DNA of 8,348 nucleotides from Oscillospiraceae bacterium (GTDB lineage: Bacteria; Bacillota; Clostridia; UBA1381). Every line of letters begins with the position of its first letter. Positions within the stretch are counted from its first letter, which is position 1. This document shows, in pieces, positions 1 through 5,994 of the stretch. The stretch spans positions 1-8,348 of the forward strand of contig JAFLUR010000090.1 in the NCBI GenBank assembly GCA_022508725.1. The letters run 5' to 3'. Below the pieces are notes generated by a model. It saw only the letters and a list, made by a program, of their open reading frames with translations, had not been told where the DNA came from and ran no database searches. Made by a program: the position numbers and the translations under genes.

Positions 1-653
1 AAAAATATAACATTGGAATAGGTTTATACAAATATTATAACGGATATTTCTATGCGGCAAACACATATGAGAATAAATACGGAAAATTTTTGTTTGACGG
101 TTCCGAGCGTAAAGAGCTTACGAAAGACGAGTATGACGCGATCATTGAGGAAATTTCAAAATTACCTCCCGCTCCGACCGCATCCCCTGCTCCGACAAAA
201 GCTCCGGTACCCTCGGATTCACCCGCCGCGACAAAAGCTCCGGTACCCTCGGATTCACCCGCTGCGACAAAAGCTCCGGTGCCCTCGAATTCACCCGCCG
301 CGACAAATGCTCCGGTACCCTCGAATTCACCCGCTGCGACAAACGCTCCTTCCCCGGAGCCGTACAGGGAATATTATAAGCTAAAATCCACCCGGATCGA
401 TGATAACGGTTTTAATTTCGAATTTGAACGTATCGACGAAGGCAGCGATACTCAGACATTTATTTTCGCAGTATATGACGGCGAAAATATGAAAAATGTT
501 TATATCCGGTATATAAACTCGGACGATACGGTTATCGTTCCCGCAGACAATGTGGAATCCCATAATACCGCAAAAATATTTATATGGGATTCATTCGATT
601 CCATGCGTCCCGTATTTAACCCACAGGAATGTAACATTATATTCGACCAATAA
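1..653 (+). CDS. Secreted/surface protein, C-terminal part (5' partial)
   Basis: The frame is open from base 3 at the window edge to a TAA at 651-653, so the true start lies upstream; the TTG at 90 has no ribosome binding site. The visible protein begins with a Tyr/Asn-rich segment (IGLYKYYNGYFYAANTYEN), then a charged stretch ending in EYDAIIEEISK. Next comes a Pro/Ala/Ser/Thr linker made of four 12-residue units, and last a folded domain of about 90 residues ending TAKIFIWDSFDSMRPVF. That ending ('akiFiWDs...M.P') recurs at the C-terminus of modular secreted proteins in Clostridia. I infer an exported or cell-surface protein with a low-complexity spacer between two domains; the function of either domain is unknown. 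It stops 22 bp before the PilB-like ATPase gene, so the two may be co-transcribed, but nothing in this fragment marks it as a pilin. Confidence 0.8.
   Translation, partial: KYNIGIGLYKYYNGYFYAANTYENKYGKFLFDGSERKELTKDEYDAIIEEISKLPPAPTASPAPTKAPVPSDSPAATKAPVPSDSPAATKAPVPSNSPAATNAPVPSNSPAATNAPSPEPYREYYKLKSTRIDDNGFNFEFERIDEGSDTQTFIFAVYDGENMKNVYIRYINSDDTVIVPADNVESHNTAKIFIWDSFDSMRPVFNPQECNIIFDQ
195..338 (+). repeat. Four tandem 36-bp repeats encoding a 12-residue linker unit
   Basis: Four head-to-tail 36-bp units occupy 195-230, 231-266, 267-302 and 303-338, followed by a partial fifth unit (TNAPSPEP). Each encodes T-[KN]-A-P-V-P-S-[DN]-S-P-A-A. The units differ at only a few bases (GTA/GTG, GAT/AAT, GCC/GCT, AAA/AAT). 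They stay in frame and have no spacers between them, so they form a coding minisatellite that can expand or contract by recombination without breaking the frame. The product is a stiff Pro-rich linker. Confidence 0.95.
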
Positions 654-675
654 AATTTATGAAAGGGTGTCTTTT

Positions 676-2376
676 ATGGCTCTTATTAAAAAAAGACTCG
701 GTGAAATTCTGATAGAAGCCGGCGCACTGTCTCAGGAACAACTCGCCGCAGCTCTTGAAAAACAGAAAACAAACAAAAAAAGACTCGGTGATCTGCTTAT
801 AGATGAAGGATTTATTAAAGAAGCCGAAATGGCTGAGGCACTTTCACGCCAGACCGGACTGCATTTATACGATCTTGATAAAAACCCGGTCGATCCCAAC
901 GCGCTGAGACTTATAAATGAGGAACTTGCACGTTCTTATATGCTTATTCCCGTCGGAATTACGGAGGAAAGACAGCTTGTTGTTGTTATGACCGACCCGT
1001 TTAATCTTATGGCAATAGATGATATAAGATTTTCGAGCAGCATGGATATCATTCCTTATATAGGAGTAAGAAGTAAAATCGCGCACGCGATAGATGTCGG
1101 ATACGGCAAACAATCCTCCGAAAGCATTGTTAATGAGGTTACAGACGAAGTAACCATTGAAGAATCCACCGGACCGGAGGAAGGCGAAGAGGCGACAATC
1201 GATTCGGCTACCGTCCGTCTTGTTTCAAATATAATATCACAGTCAGCCGTTATGGGCGCATCGGATATTCATATTGAGCCGGGCGAAAAGCAGGTTCGCG
1301 TAAGATACCGTATCGACGGTGAATTGCAGGAGATACTCCAATCTCCCATGACCGTTCACCCAGCTCTTGTCAGCCGTATTAAAATACTCGGTAAAATGGA
1401 TATTGCCGAACACAGAGTGCCGCAGGACGGTCGTGTTGAAACACGAATAAAAGGCAGACCCATCGATCTGCGTATATCATCGCTTCCCACCATCTACGGC
1501 GAAAAGATAGTTATACGTCTTTTGGATCAGTCCAATATCCAGCTTACAAAACAACAGCTCGGATTTTCCGAAAAGCAGTTTGAGGTATTTGAGGACGCAA
1601 TACGTTCGCCTAACGGCATATTTCTTGTTACGGGTCCCACGGGAAGCGGTAAGACAACCACGCTTTATACCACCCTTTCAAGTGTAAATACGCCTAATAA
1701 GAACATTATAACCGTTGAGGACCCTGTTGAGTATAAGCTTGCGGGTATAAATCAGGTGCATATAAATGCAAAGGCGGGTATGACATTTGCATCCGCTCTG
1801 CGTTCAATTCTTCGTCAGGACCCCGATATTATAATGCTCGGTGAGATCCGTGATGCCGAAACAGCGGAAATTGCCGTCCGTGCGGCTATCACAGGTCACT
1901 TTGTTTTGAGTACCATACATACAAATGACGCGGCAAGCGCTATCTCGCGTCTTGAAGATATGAATGTTGAATCGTGGATGATTTCGTCCGCGCTTGTGGG
2001 CGTACTCGCTCAGCGTCTTGTAAGACGAATCTGTCCCAACTGTAAAGAGGAATACACACCTACCGAAAGTGATTGCCGTTTCCTCAGCATAGACCCAAAT
2101 TCCGAGGAAGCAAAGAATATGATCCTGCACCACGGCAAAGGCTGTGCCAACTGTAATTTCACAGGCTATAAAGGACGTGCCGCCATACACGAAATTCTTC
2201 CTATATACAGAGAAATTCGTGAAATGATCATAAATAAGGAAACGTCCGATGCTATAACCGATGTTGCAAGAAAGCAATTCGGTATGGCAACATTGTGGGA
2301 CGACTGTATGCGGCTTGTTATGGCGGGAGTCACCACCGTTGATGAAATGGTTAAGGTTGCATTCTCTATGGGTTAA
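676..2376 (+). CDS. pilB: Type IV pilus / type II secretion assembly ATPase (GspE/PilB family)
   Basis: This is a 566-residue cytoplasmic hexameric ATPase of the GspE/PilB secretion family, which powers pilin polymerisation or pseudopilus assembly. Residues 7-59 form an MshEN (T2SSE_N) module with two RLG...G...Q motifs. The ATPase core follows: an Asp-box-like TVEDPVEY (346-353), Walker A GPTGSGKTTT (320-329, K326), Walker B DIIMLGEIRD (384-393), and a His box TGHFVLSTIHTNDAA (406-420). A zinc tetracysteine is made of C453/C456 and C490/C493. That tetracysteine and the N-terminal domain favour PilB/GspE over the retraction ATPase PilT. The start is the ATG at 676, preceded by GAAAGGG (661-667) at 8-nt spacing; an in-frame upstream start at 550 lacks a ribosome binding site and would overlap the preceding gene. 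The gene ends at a strong terminator with no pilT, pilC or pilin following. The symbol is a family assignment; gspE is the alternative. Confidence 0.93.
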   Translation: MALIKKRLGEILIEAGALSQEQLAAALEKQKTNKKRLGDLLIDEGFIKEAEMAEALSRQTGLHLYDLDKNPVDPNALRLINEELARSYMLIPVGITEERQLVVVMTDPFNLMAIDDIRFSSSMDIIPYIGVRSKIAHAIDVGYGKQSSESIVNEVTDEVTIEESTGPEEGEEATIDSATVRLVSNIISQSAVMGASDIHIEPGEKQVRVRYRIDGELQEILQSPMTVHPALVSRIKILGKMDIAEHRVPQDGRVETRIKGRPIDLRISSLPTIYGEKIVIRLLDQSNIQLTKQQLGFSEKQFEVFEDAIRSPNGIFLVTGPTGSGKTTTLYTTLSSVNTPNKNIITVEDPVEYKLAGINQVHINAKAGMTFASALRSILRQDPDIIMLGEIRDAETAEIAVRAAITGHFVLSTIHTNDAASAISRLEDMNVESWMISSALVGVLAQRLVRRICPNCKEEYTPTESDCRFLSIDPNSEEAKNMILHHGKGCANCNFTGYKGRAAIHEILPIYREIREMIINKETSDAITDVARKQFGMATLWDDCMRLVMAGVTTVDEMVKVAFSMG

Positions 2377-2393
2377 TCTCAAACCATGATAAA

Positions 2394-2433
2394 AAACCTC
2401 TTGGGATCAATAAGCCTTGATCTCAAGAGGTTT
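2394..2433. terminator. Bidirectional intrinsic terminator between convergent genes
   Basis: A 17-bp stem joins AAACCTCTTGGGATCAA (2394-2410) to TTGATCTCAAGAGGTTT (2417-2433), with a 6-nt loop and one G-T wobble. Read on the minus strand the stem is followed by six T's (complement of 2391-2396), so it fits best as the amidase terminator. On the plus strand it is followed by TTTCTCATTT and starts 18 nt after the ATPase stop, so it probably stops both. Confidence 0.88.
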
Positions 2434-2454
2434 CTCATTTACACAGCTTTATCC

Positions 2455-2490
2455 GCCGGGTCCGAAAGCATTTAACCGATTTTACCCGGC
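2455..2490. repeat. Small inverted repeat spanning the amidase stop codon
   Basis: GCCGGGT (2455-2461) and ACCCGGC (2484-2490) are perfect 7-bp complements with a 22-nt loop. The right arm overlaps the last codons and stop of the amidase gene. No T-run follows, so this is not a terminator by itself; it could protect the 3' end of the transcript or be chance. Confidence 0.35.
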
Positions 2491-3231
2491 TTCAATTTCT
2501 TTGATGTTACTCTCTTTTCCGTCTTTCTCTTTGTTTTTATAATAATCCGAAATCGCATCACCTATCGCCCATGCTATCTTTTCTCTGTATTCATCATCAA
2601 GCAGATTTTTTTCCTCCTCATAATTGGTAAGAAATCCGCACTCGATCAAAATCGCCGGCATGACCGCATTTTTCATAAGAAACAATCTGCTTTCCGCCGT
2701 CTTTATATCATGCGTCCGCGCGCCCGTTATATCGTGTATATTATTTTGTATATTTTCCGCCAAAGTCTTTATCTCGGGATGATTTTTATTATAAAACAAA
2801 TATACTCCGTTTACCGATTTATCTTCAAAGGAATTCATATGTATGCTTATAAACAATCCCGCATTCGACTCATTCATAATTTTAAGACGATTATTCATAT
2901 CGGAACGCTTTTTTTCACGGATCGTTTTCGCTGATTTATCATATATTGCATTGTCACCGCTTCTTGTCATTATTACCGGGATTCCCTTGCTTTCAAGCAC
3001 GGTTTTCAGCATAAGCGCTATCGCAAGATTTACATCCTTCTCCTGCGTTCCGGATACTCCCACCGCGCCGCCGTCCGGCGAACCGTGTCCCGCGTCAACA
3101 ATAACCGATATATCTCTGTATATGGATTTTCCGCTCCTTACCACGGTTTGTGCAAAGCCGCCTGCGGCTGCCGTTAAAACGGCAATTGCTGCAGCCGCCG
3201 CAATATACTTTTTTCTCATAACAATTATCAT
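2482..3231 (-). CDS. CwlD-like N-acetylmuramoyl-L-alanine amidase (Amidase_3)
   Basis: This is a 249-residue zinc amidase that cleaves the bond between N-acetylmuramic acid and the stem peptide L-alanine in peptidoglycan. A short basic N-terminus (MRKK) and an Ala-rich hydrophobic segment (about residues 9-27) indicate export by signal peptide or membrane anchor. The catalytic domain covers about 41-232: VDAGHGSPDGGAVG with H49, EKDVNLAIAL with E64, and SIHMNSF with H131 as zinc ligands, plus ILIECGFLTN with catalytic E197. Length and motif order match CwlD, the spore-cortex muramic-lactam amidase, but housekeeping Amidase_3 enzymes look the same at this level, so no symbol is given. The ATG at 3231 is chosen because GGGGAAGGGA sits just upstream; the ATG four codons later (3219) is an alternative. 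The C-terminal tail after about 233 is charged. It converges on the ATPase gene across a shared terminator. Confidence 0.9.
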   Translation of the reverse strand: MIIVMRKKYIAAAAAIAVLTAAAGGFAQTVVRSGKSIYRDISVIVDAGHGSPDGGAVGVSGTQEKDVNLAIALMLKTVLESKGIPVIMTRSGDNAIYDKSAKTIREKKRSDMNNRLKIMNESNAGLFISIHMNSFEDKSVNGVYLFYNKNHPEIKTLAENIQNNIHDITGARTHDIKTAESRLFLMKNAVMPAILIECGFLTNYEEEKNLLDDEYREKIAWAIGDAISDYYKNKEKDGKESNIKEIEAG

Positions 3232-3238
3232 ACTATCC

Positions 3239-3321
3239 CTTCCCCGCTACTTATTATTTATTATCATTTATATTCCCGACACGGTTCTATAATTCATAAT
3301 TTTTAAAAAGCAGCGGGGAAG
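3239..3321. promoter_or_regulatory. Perfect 10-bp inverted repeat covering the amidase Shine-Dalgarno
   Basis: CTTCCCCGCT (3239-3248) is exactly complementary to AGCGGGGAAG (3312-3321), 63 nt apart. In the minus-strand mRNA the upstream arm could pair with AGCGGGGAAG, which contains the Shine-Dalgarno bases just before the amidase ATG. Pairing would hide the ribosome binding site. The pairing is seen directly; a regulatory role is inferred, and no known riboswitch consensus was recognised. Confidence 0.4.
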
Positions 3322-3435
3322 CGCAGCAACGGATGCCTCCCTGATTTCTTCTTTCTCAAAGATAAGCTTTGTAACTCAAAGCGTTTCAATAACAATTACA
3401 AACTTTTTATCACAAAACAAACATCTCTTATATTA
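3322..3435. other. Intergenic segment with no recognised gene
   Basis: This stretch lies between the amidase leader and the end of the AIPR gene. Its first 30 or so bases are richer in G+C than the DNA to the right. The minus strand reads as a short open frame (about 30 codons from a TTG, ending RHPLLRFPAAF and a TAA near 3303) with no ribosome binding site. It also holds a 7-nt direct repeat CTCAAAG (3356-3362 and 3375-3381). I see no terminator after the AIPR stop. It could be the junction between core and acquired DNA. Confidence 0.3.
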
Positions 3436-3885
3436 TTAAATACTGTTAAAAATATCATTTATCTTTTCAAGTATAGTACTCAAGTGAGCTTCAATAATAT
3501 TATAATAATTTTTATCTTTTTTCAAATAATTACTTGCAGTTAAAGTCGGATCATAATGGCAAGCCATAGAATAAGATATAATACCGGCTTCAATGATTGC
3601 ATAGAATAATTTATCTAAAACAGCATCATATTTTTCTTTATCGGAAAATAAGCTATCCGGTAATAAGCCGTTAATACTTCCCAAATTTTTAAATATTTCA
3701 TATAATTTTTCCGAATATACGTCACTTTTGGTTGCCTTAATTACTTCATTTAAATCATCATCCGTAATATTTGCATTAAAATATCTTGACGCAAAAGAAG
3801 TAAATGCTATACAAATTGTTCTTGCATTATGTGCAAATGATATTCGAGTGCCGGAATTTGGTTTAGATAAATTATCTTTATCGAA
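3436..3885 (-). pseudogene. C-terminal 149 codons of the AIPR gene, out of frame with its 5' part
   Basis: Read in the -1 frame relative to the upstream ORF, this segment begins FDKDNLSKPNSGTRISFAHN and runs 149 codons without a stop to TAA at 3436-3438. It continues the AIPR family pattern (FAHNARTICIAFTSFASRYF and so on). No good start codon or ribosome binding site lies at its head; the TTG at 3684 is internal and unsupported. It is therefore best read as the missing end of the same gene, not a separate gene. The downstream frame is fully intact, so the lesion is recent, is a sequencing error, or is bypassed in the cell. Confidence 0.85.
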
Positions 3886-5267
3886 TTTTTTTGAAATACT
3901 GTCCTGTAATAATTATCTATATATAATAATTCTTTACATATCTTTGCGATCTGTGATTGATTTCCGTCAAAAATAACATTATAATATTTTTCATTGTAAA
4001 TACTTGACGGTTTTGATCTGCTTGTACACGGAAGTTGAAATACAGCGCACAAACATAATTTTCCGATTTCCAACAAATCAGAATTGCGCCATTTGTCTCG
4101 ATATTGTTTAGGCACTTCCTCGCCTCTTTTGGTTTGATAAAAAATCCCTGCTTCACGCATTGTTTGAGCAAATCTTACTTGTTCGGGTGAATTGGATTTC
4201 AAATCAATCGGCTTTATAGCCTTTTGTGAATTTGTTGCTTTGGCAATTTCTAAACTGAATTTTGTTTTATCATCTTCTGTTTCATCTAAAGTTTTTATTA
4301 TTTTGCATGGCAAAAACAAGTCATCTGTTTTATTGATATTTTTATTTTTATGGATCATGTATGTAGTTTGTCCACCATTGACAACAGAAAAATTTTTTAA
4401 TCTTACTTTTTTCCCATCTATTTCAAAATCATCACAAACAATCGTTATTCCGTTGTTTTTAAACCAAAATGAATCAGGGTCTTTATTTATGGTTTCAGCT
4501 ATAGCTTTATCAATATCTTTTCCTACAATATGATAACGTAAGTTTCGTGATAACAAATCAGTAAAATGTTGTGCATATAACTCTTTCACAGAATATGCCG
4601 AAACATTAACAATTACAGCTTCTTCACCATATTCCAGATAATTATTTGTTTCATCAATAACTATATGTCCGGATTCCACCTTAGGACGTCTTGCTTCGGA
4701 TTCTTTTATGTCCTCTTCTATATCCTCTCCAAAAAGAATTGAAATCTCAATATTATTTATATCCGAAAATTGTTCACTGAATTTTTTTTTAATTTTATCT
4801 ATATTGATTCCTTTTTGCAAAGCGCTTGTATAGAAAACAAAATGTATTTTTGATTCATCGCCCACCTCAGAATTCAAAGTTAAAAATCTGCTCTGAACAG
4901 TATTATTTACCTGTTCAAAATGACCGTTTATCATATCTCTGTAAAAGAGTCCCATTTTCAACAAAGCATTCAATACATCCTCATTTGAAATATTCTTATA
5001 GAATTTAGACTGCCCAATTACAAGATCTGAACCTTCCGAATTAGGATCATTAAGCAAAATATCCACACCGCCATCATATTGACTGTCAACGATAATATTG
5101 TCAAAATCCTCTTCATTTATAATCAAAGCAGGATTCTTATAAAAATCAGATTTTACACATAGCGCTGAAAAGATGTATTGGTCAGGTTTATTCCTTAGTG
5201 CCGGATAAGTTTCTTTGAATGCTGAAATTTTTTGTAAAATAAAATCATAACTTTTTGTTTTTTCCAT
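3807..5267 (-). CDS. AIPR-family abortive infection/phage resistance protein, frameshifted near its 3' end
   Basis: This ORF gives 486 residues, of which the first 460 belong to the AIPR family (PF10592), named from lactococcal abortive-infection genes. Diagnostic segments are SFWFKNNGITIV (266-277), VVNGGQTTYMIH (295-306) and ATNSQKAIKPIDLKSNSPEQ (344-363). The N-terminus carries YDGGVDILLND (D69) and LVIGQSKFY (Q86, K88), the spacing of a Mrr-like PD-(D/E)xK nuclease with Q in place of E. I therefore infer cleavage of nucleic acid as the effector activity. After K460 the ORF enters a 26-residue tail unlike the family and stops, while the family sequence resumes in the -1 frame. The rejoined product would be about 610 residues, close to full family length. 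The start ATG at 5267 has GAGGTG at 5273-5278, 5 nt away. A consensus promoter lies about 60 nt upstream. AT-rich codons set it apart from the amidase and ATPase genes. Confidence 0.88.
   Translation of the reverse strand: MEKTKSYDFILQKISAFKETYPALRNKPDQYIFSALCVKSDFYKNPALIINEEDFDNIIVDSQYDGGVDILLNDPNSEGSDLVIGQSKFYKNISNEDVLNALLKMGLFYRDMINGHFEQVNNTVQSRFLTLNSEVGDESKIHFVFYTSALQKGINIDKIKKKFSEQFSDINNIEISILFGEDIEEDIKESEARRPKVESGHIVIDETNNYLEYGEEAVIVNVSAYSVKELYAQHFTDLLSRNLRYHIVGKDIDKAIAETINKDPDSFWFKNNGITIVCDDFEIDGKKVRLKNFSVVNGGQTTYMIHKNKNINKTDDLFLPCKIIKTLDETEDDKTKFSLEIAKATNSQKAIKPIDLKSNSPEQVRFAQTMREAGIFYQTKRGEEVPKQYRDKWRNSDLLEIGKLCLCAVFQLPCTSRSKPSSIYNEKYYNVIFDGNQSQIAKICKELLYIDNYYRTVFQKNSIKIIYLNQIPALEYHLHIMQEQFV
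3886..3892 (-). other. A7 run where the AIPR frame changes (candidate slippery site)
   Basis: The minus strand reads TTT CAA AAA AAT TCG here. The last seven bases of CAA AAA AAT form A-AAA-AAT, the X-XXY-YYZ pattern of a -1 slippery heptamer. One more A would read FQKKFDKD and join the two AIPR parts in frame. Downstream, GATAAA and TTTATC (3866-3882) can make a weak 6-bp hairpin only 2 nt away. A homopolymer deletion, a phase-variable tract, ribosomal or transcriptional slippage, and a sequencing error all fit. Confidence 0.8.
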
Positions 5268-5325
5268 ATAAACACCTCTTCCTTACATTGATATTAGCCG
5301 ATTATTGTATATTTTCGCTAAATAA

Positions 5326-5354
5326 ATTATACAAAACAGCTTATAAATTGTCAA
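5326..5354 (-). promoter_or_regulatory. Consensus sigma-A promoter for the AIPR gene
   Basis: On the minus strand, TTGACA (5349-5354) and TATAAT (5326-5331) are separated by exactly 17 nt. Both hexamers match the consensus at every base. Transcription would start near 5319, giving a leader of about 50 nt before the ATG at 5267. The -35 hexamer lies inside the last codons of the upstream 79-codon ORF. Confidence 0.85.
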
Positions 5355-5580
5355 CTGATATATAAAAATTTATAAAAATATCAGGTATTGCTAAATACCA
5401 TGAGAGCATTGACACATACCGTTTGTGCCATCCGGGTTTTTCCTCGTGTATTATTTTATCGCGATGAGTCTCAAAACCCTCAAGCAGTTTTTCGGCATAC
5501 TTATCATCCGCAAGTATATATCGAATGAAATCCATAAGCGCACCGCGAAATTCCGGCTGTGATTTTTGCAAATTACTCAA
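5341..5580 (-). CDS. Small hypothetical protein (79 aa), possibly truncated
   Basis: I do not recognise this protein. It is soluble-looking and charged through PEFRGALMDFIRYILADDKY and GFETHRDKIIHEEKPGWHKR, then ends in a hydrophobic, AT-rich tail (IPDIFINFYISVDNL). The TTG at 5580 overlaps the stop of the small gene upstream by 8 nt, and AGGAG lies at 5583-5587. That spacing is too short for the first TTG and better for the TTG at 5571, so the start is uncertain and translation may be coupled to the upstream gene. The AIPR promoter overlaps its last codons and base composition shifts there, so its original C-terminus may have been replaced when the AIPR DNA arrived. It could also be intact and simply small. 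Confidence 0.5.
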   Translation of the reverse strand: MSNLQKSQPEFRGALMDFIRYILADDKYAEKLLEGFETHRDKIIHEEKPGWHKRYVSMLSWYLAIPDIFINFYISVDNL

Positions 5581-5770
5581 TTCTCCTAAATTTACCGCAT
5601 TTTTTCAAATCAAGGACTAACATCCTTGGTTTTGATGAAAATCTGACCTTTGGGAGTATTTCTCCGGCTATAACGCTTATCGTATAACAATTTTCGACAA
5701 GATATTTTTTGCCGGACATACGCTGCCGACCGGAAGTAGTATCCCCATTCATGCGAATAATGCTTTCCAG
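5573..5770 (-). CDS. Small hypothetical protein (59-65 aa), unusual start
   Basis: This minus-strand frame is open from beyond 5770 to the TAA at 5573-5575. It encodes a basic protein containing MSGKKYLVENCYTISVIAGE and FSSKPRMLVLDLKKCGKF. The best ribosome binding site, AAAGGAG (5778-5784), is 7 nt from a CTG at 5768-5770, which would give 65 residues. The first ATG in frame (5750-5752) gives 59 residues but has only a weak GGAAAG 10 nt upstream. The stop overlaps the TTG of the next gene, the arrangement of a translationally coupled pair. The composition (regular hydrophobic and charged alternation, two Cys) is protein-like, but I recognise no family. A chance open frame remains possible. 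Confidence 0.45.
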   Translation of the reverse strand: MESIIRMNGDTTSGRQRMSGKKYLVENCYTISVIAGEILPKVRFSSKPRMLVLDLKKCGKFRRIE

Positions 5771-5978
5771 TTTATCGCTCCTTTCATTGTTTATTTTTCG
5801 ACATATTACAGACTTCTCTTCATTATAATGTCACCGAAATAATATATCTTTGATAATTCCGACTTTACGGAAAGTCACTGATTATATCTATACATTATTA
5901 TTGTGAATCTGATAAAAGAGGCTTTTAAACGAGCATCCGGTAAGATTTATTCAAAACTCATAAAAAATTGATTGATTT
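5771..5978. other. Gene-free divergent intergenic region with nested inverted repeats
   Basis: This region separates the minus-strand small genes from the plus-strand peptide ORFs, so it must hold promoters in both directions. On the minus strand a TATAAT lies at 5822-5827, but no good -35 sits 17 nt upstream. On the plus strand only a weak TTGTGA (5901-5906)/TTTAAA (5924-5929) pair with 17-nt spacing is seen. A perfect 6-bp inverted repeat GACTTT-ACGG-AAAGTC (5861-5876) overlaps a second one, TTCCG/CGGAA (5858-5862 and 5868-5872), giving two alternative hairpins or an operator. No tRNA or known riboswitch was recognised. Confidence 0.4.
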
Positions 5979-5990
5979 AAAGGAGGTGAT
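5979..5990 (+). promoter_or_regulatory. Twelve-base perfect Shine-Dalgarno of the first peptide ORF
   Basis: AAAGGAGGTGAT is complementary to the 16S rRNA 3' end over all 12 bases, far longer than the usual 5-6. GGAGG ends 8 nt before the ATG at 5995, the ideal distance. This is the main reason for calling the tiny ORF that follows. Confidence 0.85.
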
Positions 5991-5994
5991 TTTT

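Noticed and set aside
195..338. 36-bp repeats as a CRISPR array
   Set aside because: The units are directly adjacent with no spacers and stay in the reading frame of a Pro-rich protein.
52..384. Overlapping ORFs across the repeat region on both strands
   Set aside because: They are Arg/Pro-rich translations of the repeat in other frames, and arise because the repeat length is a multiple of three.
550..675. N-terminal extension of the PilB-like protein by 42 residues
   Set aside because: It overlaps the upstream gene, has no ribosome binding site, and the family begins at MALIKKRLG with GAAAGGG before ATG 676.
1804..2382. 192-codon minus-strand ORF opposite the ATPase gene
   Set aside because: It is a shadow of a well-conserved gene, with no ribosome binding site and no family features.
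2843..3292. 149-codon plus-strand ORF opposite the amidase
   Set aside because: It is antisense to catalytic motifs of the amidase; its hydrophobicity comes from the complementary codons.
3436..3684. The 82-codon ORF as an independent gene
   Set aside because: It begins at an unsupported TTG, and its sequence is continuous with the AIPR family in the same frame back to the A7 tract.
3866..3882. Hairpin as a strong stimulator of programmed -1 frameshifting
   Set aside because: It has six A/T-rich pairs and only 2 nt of spacing from the A7 run, weaker and closer than known stimulatory structures; it is kept only as a minor point.
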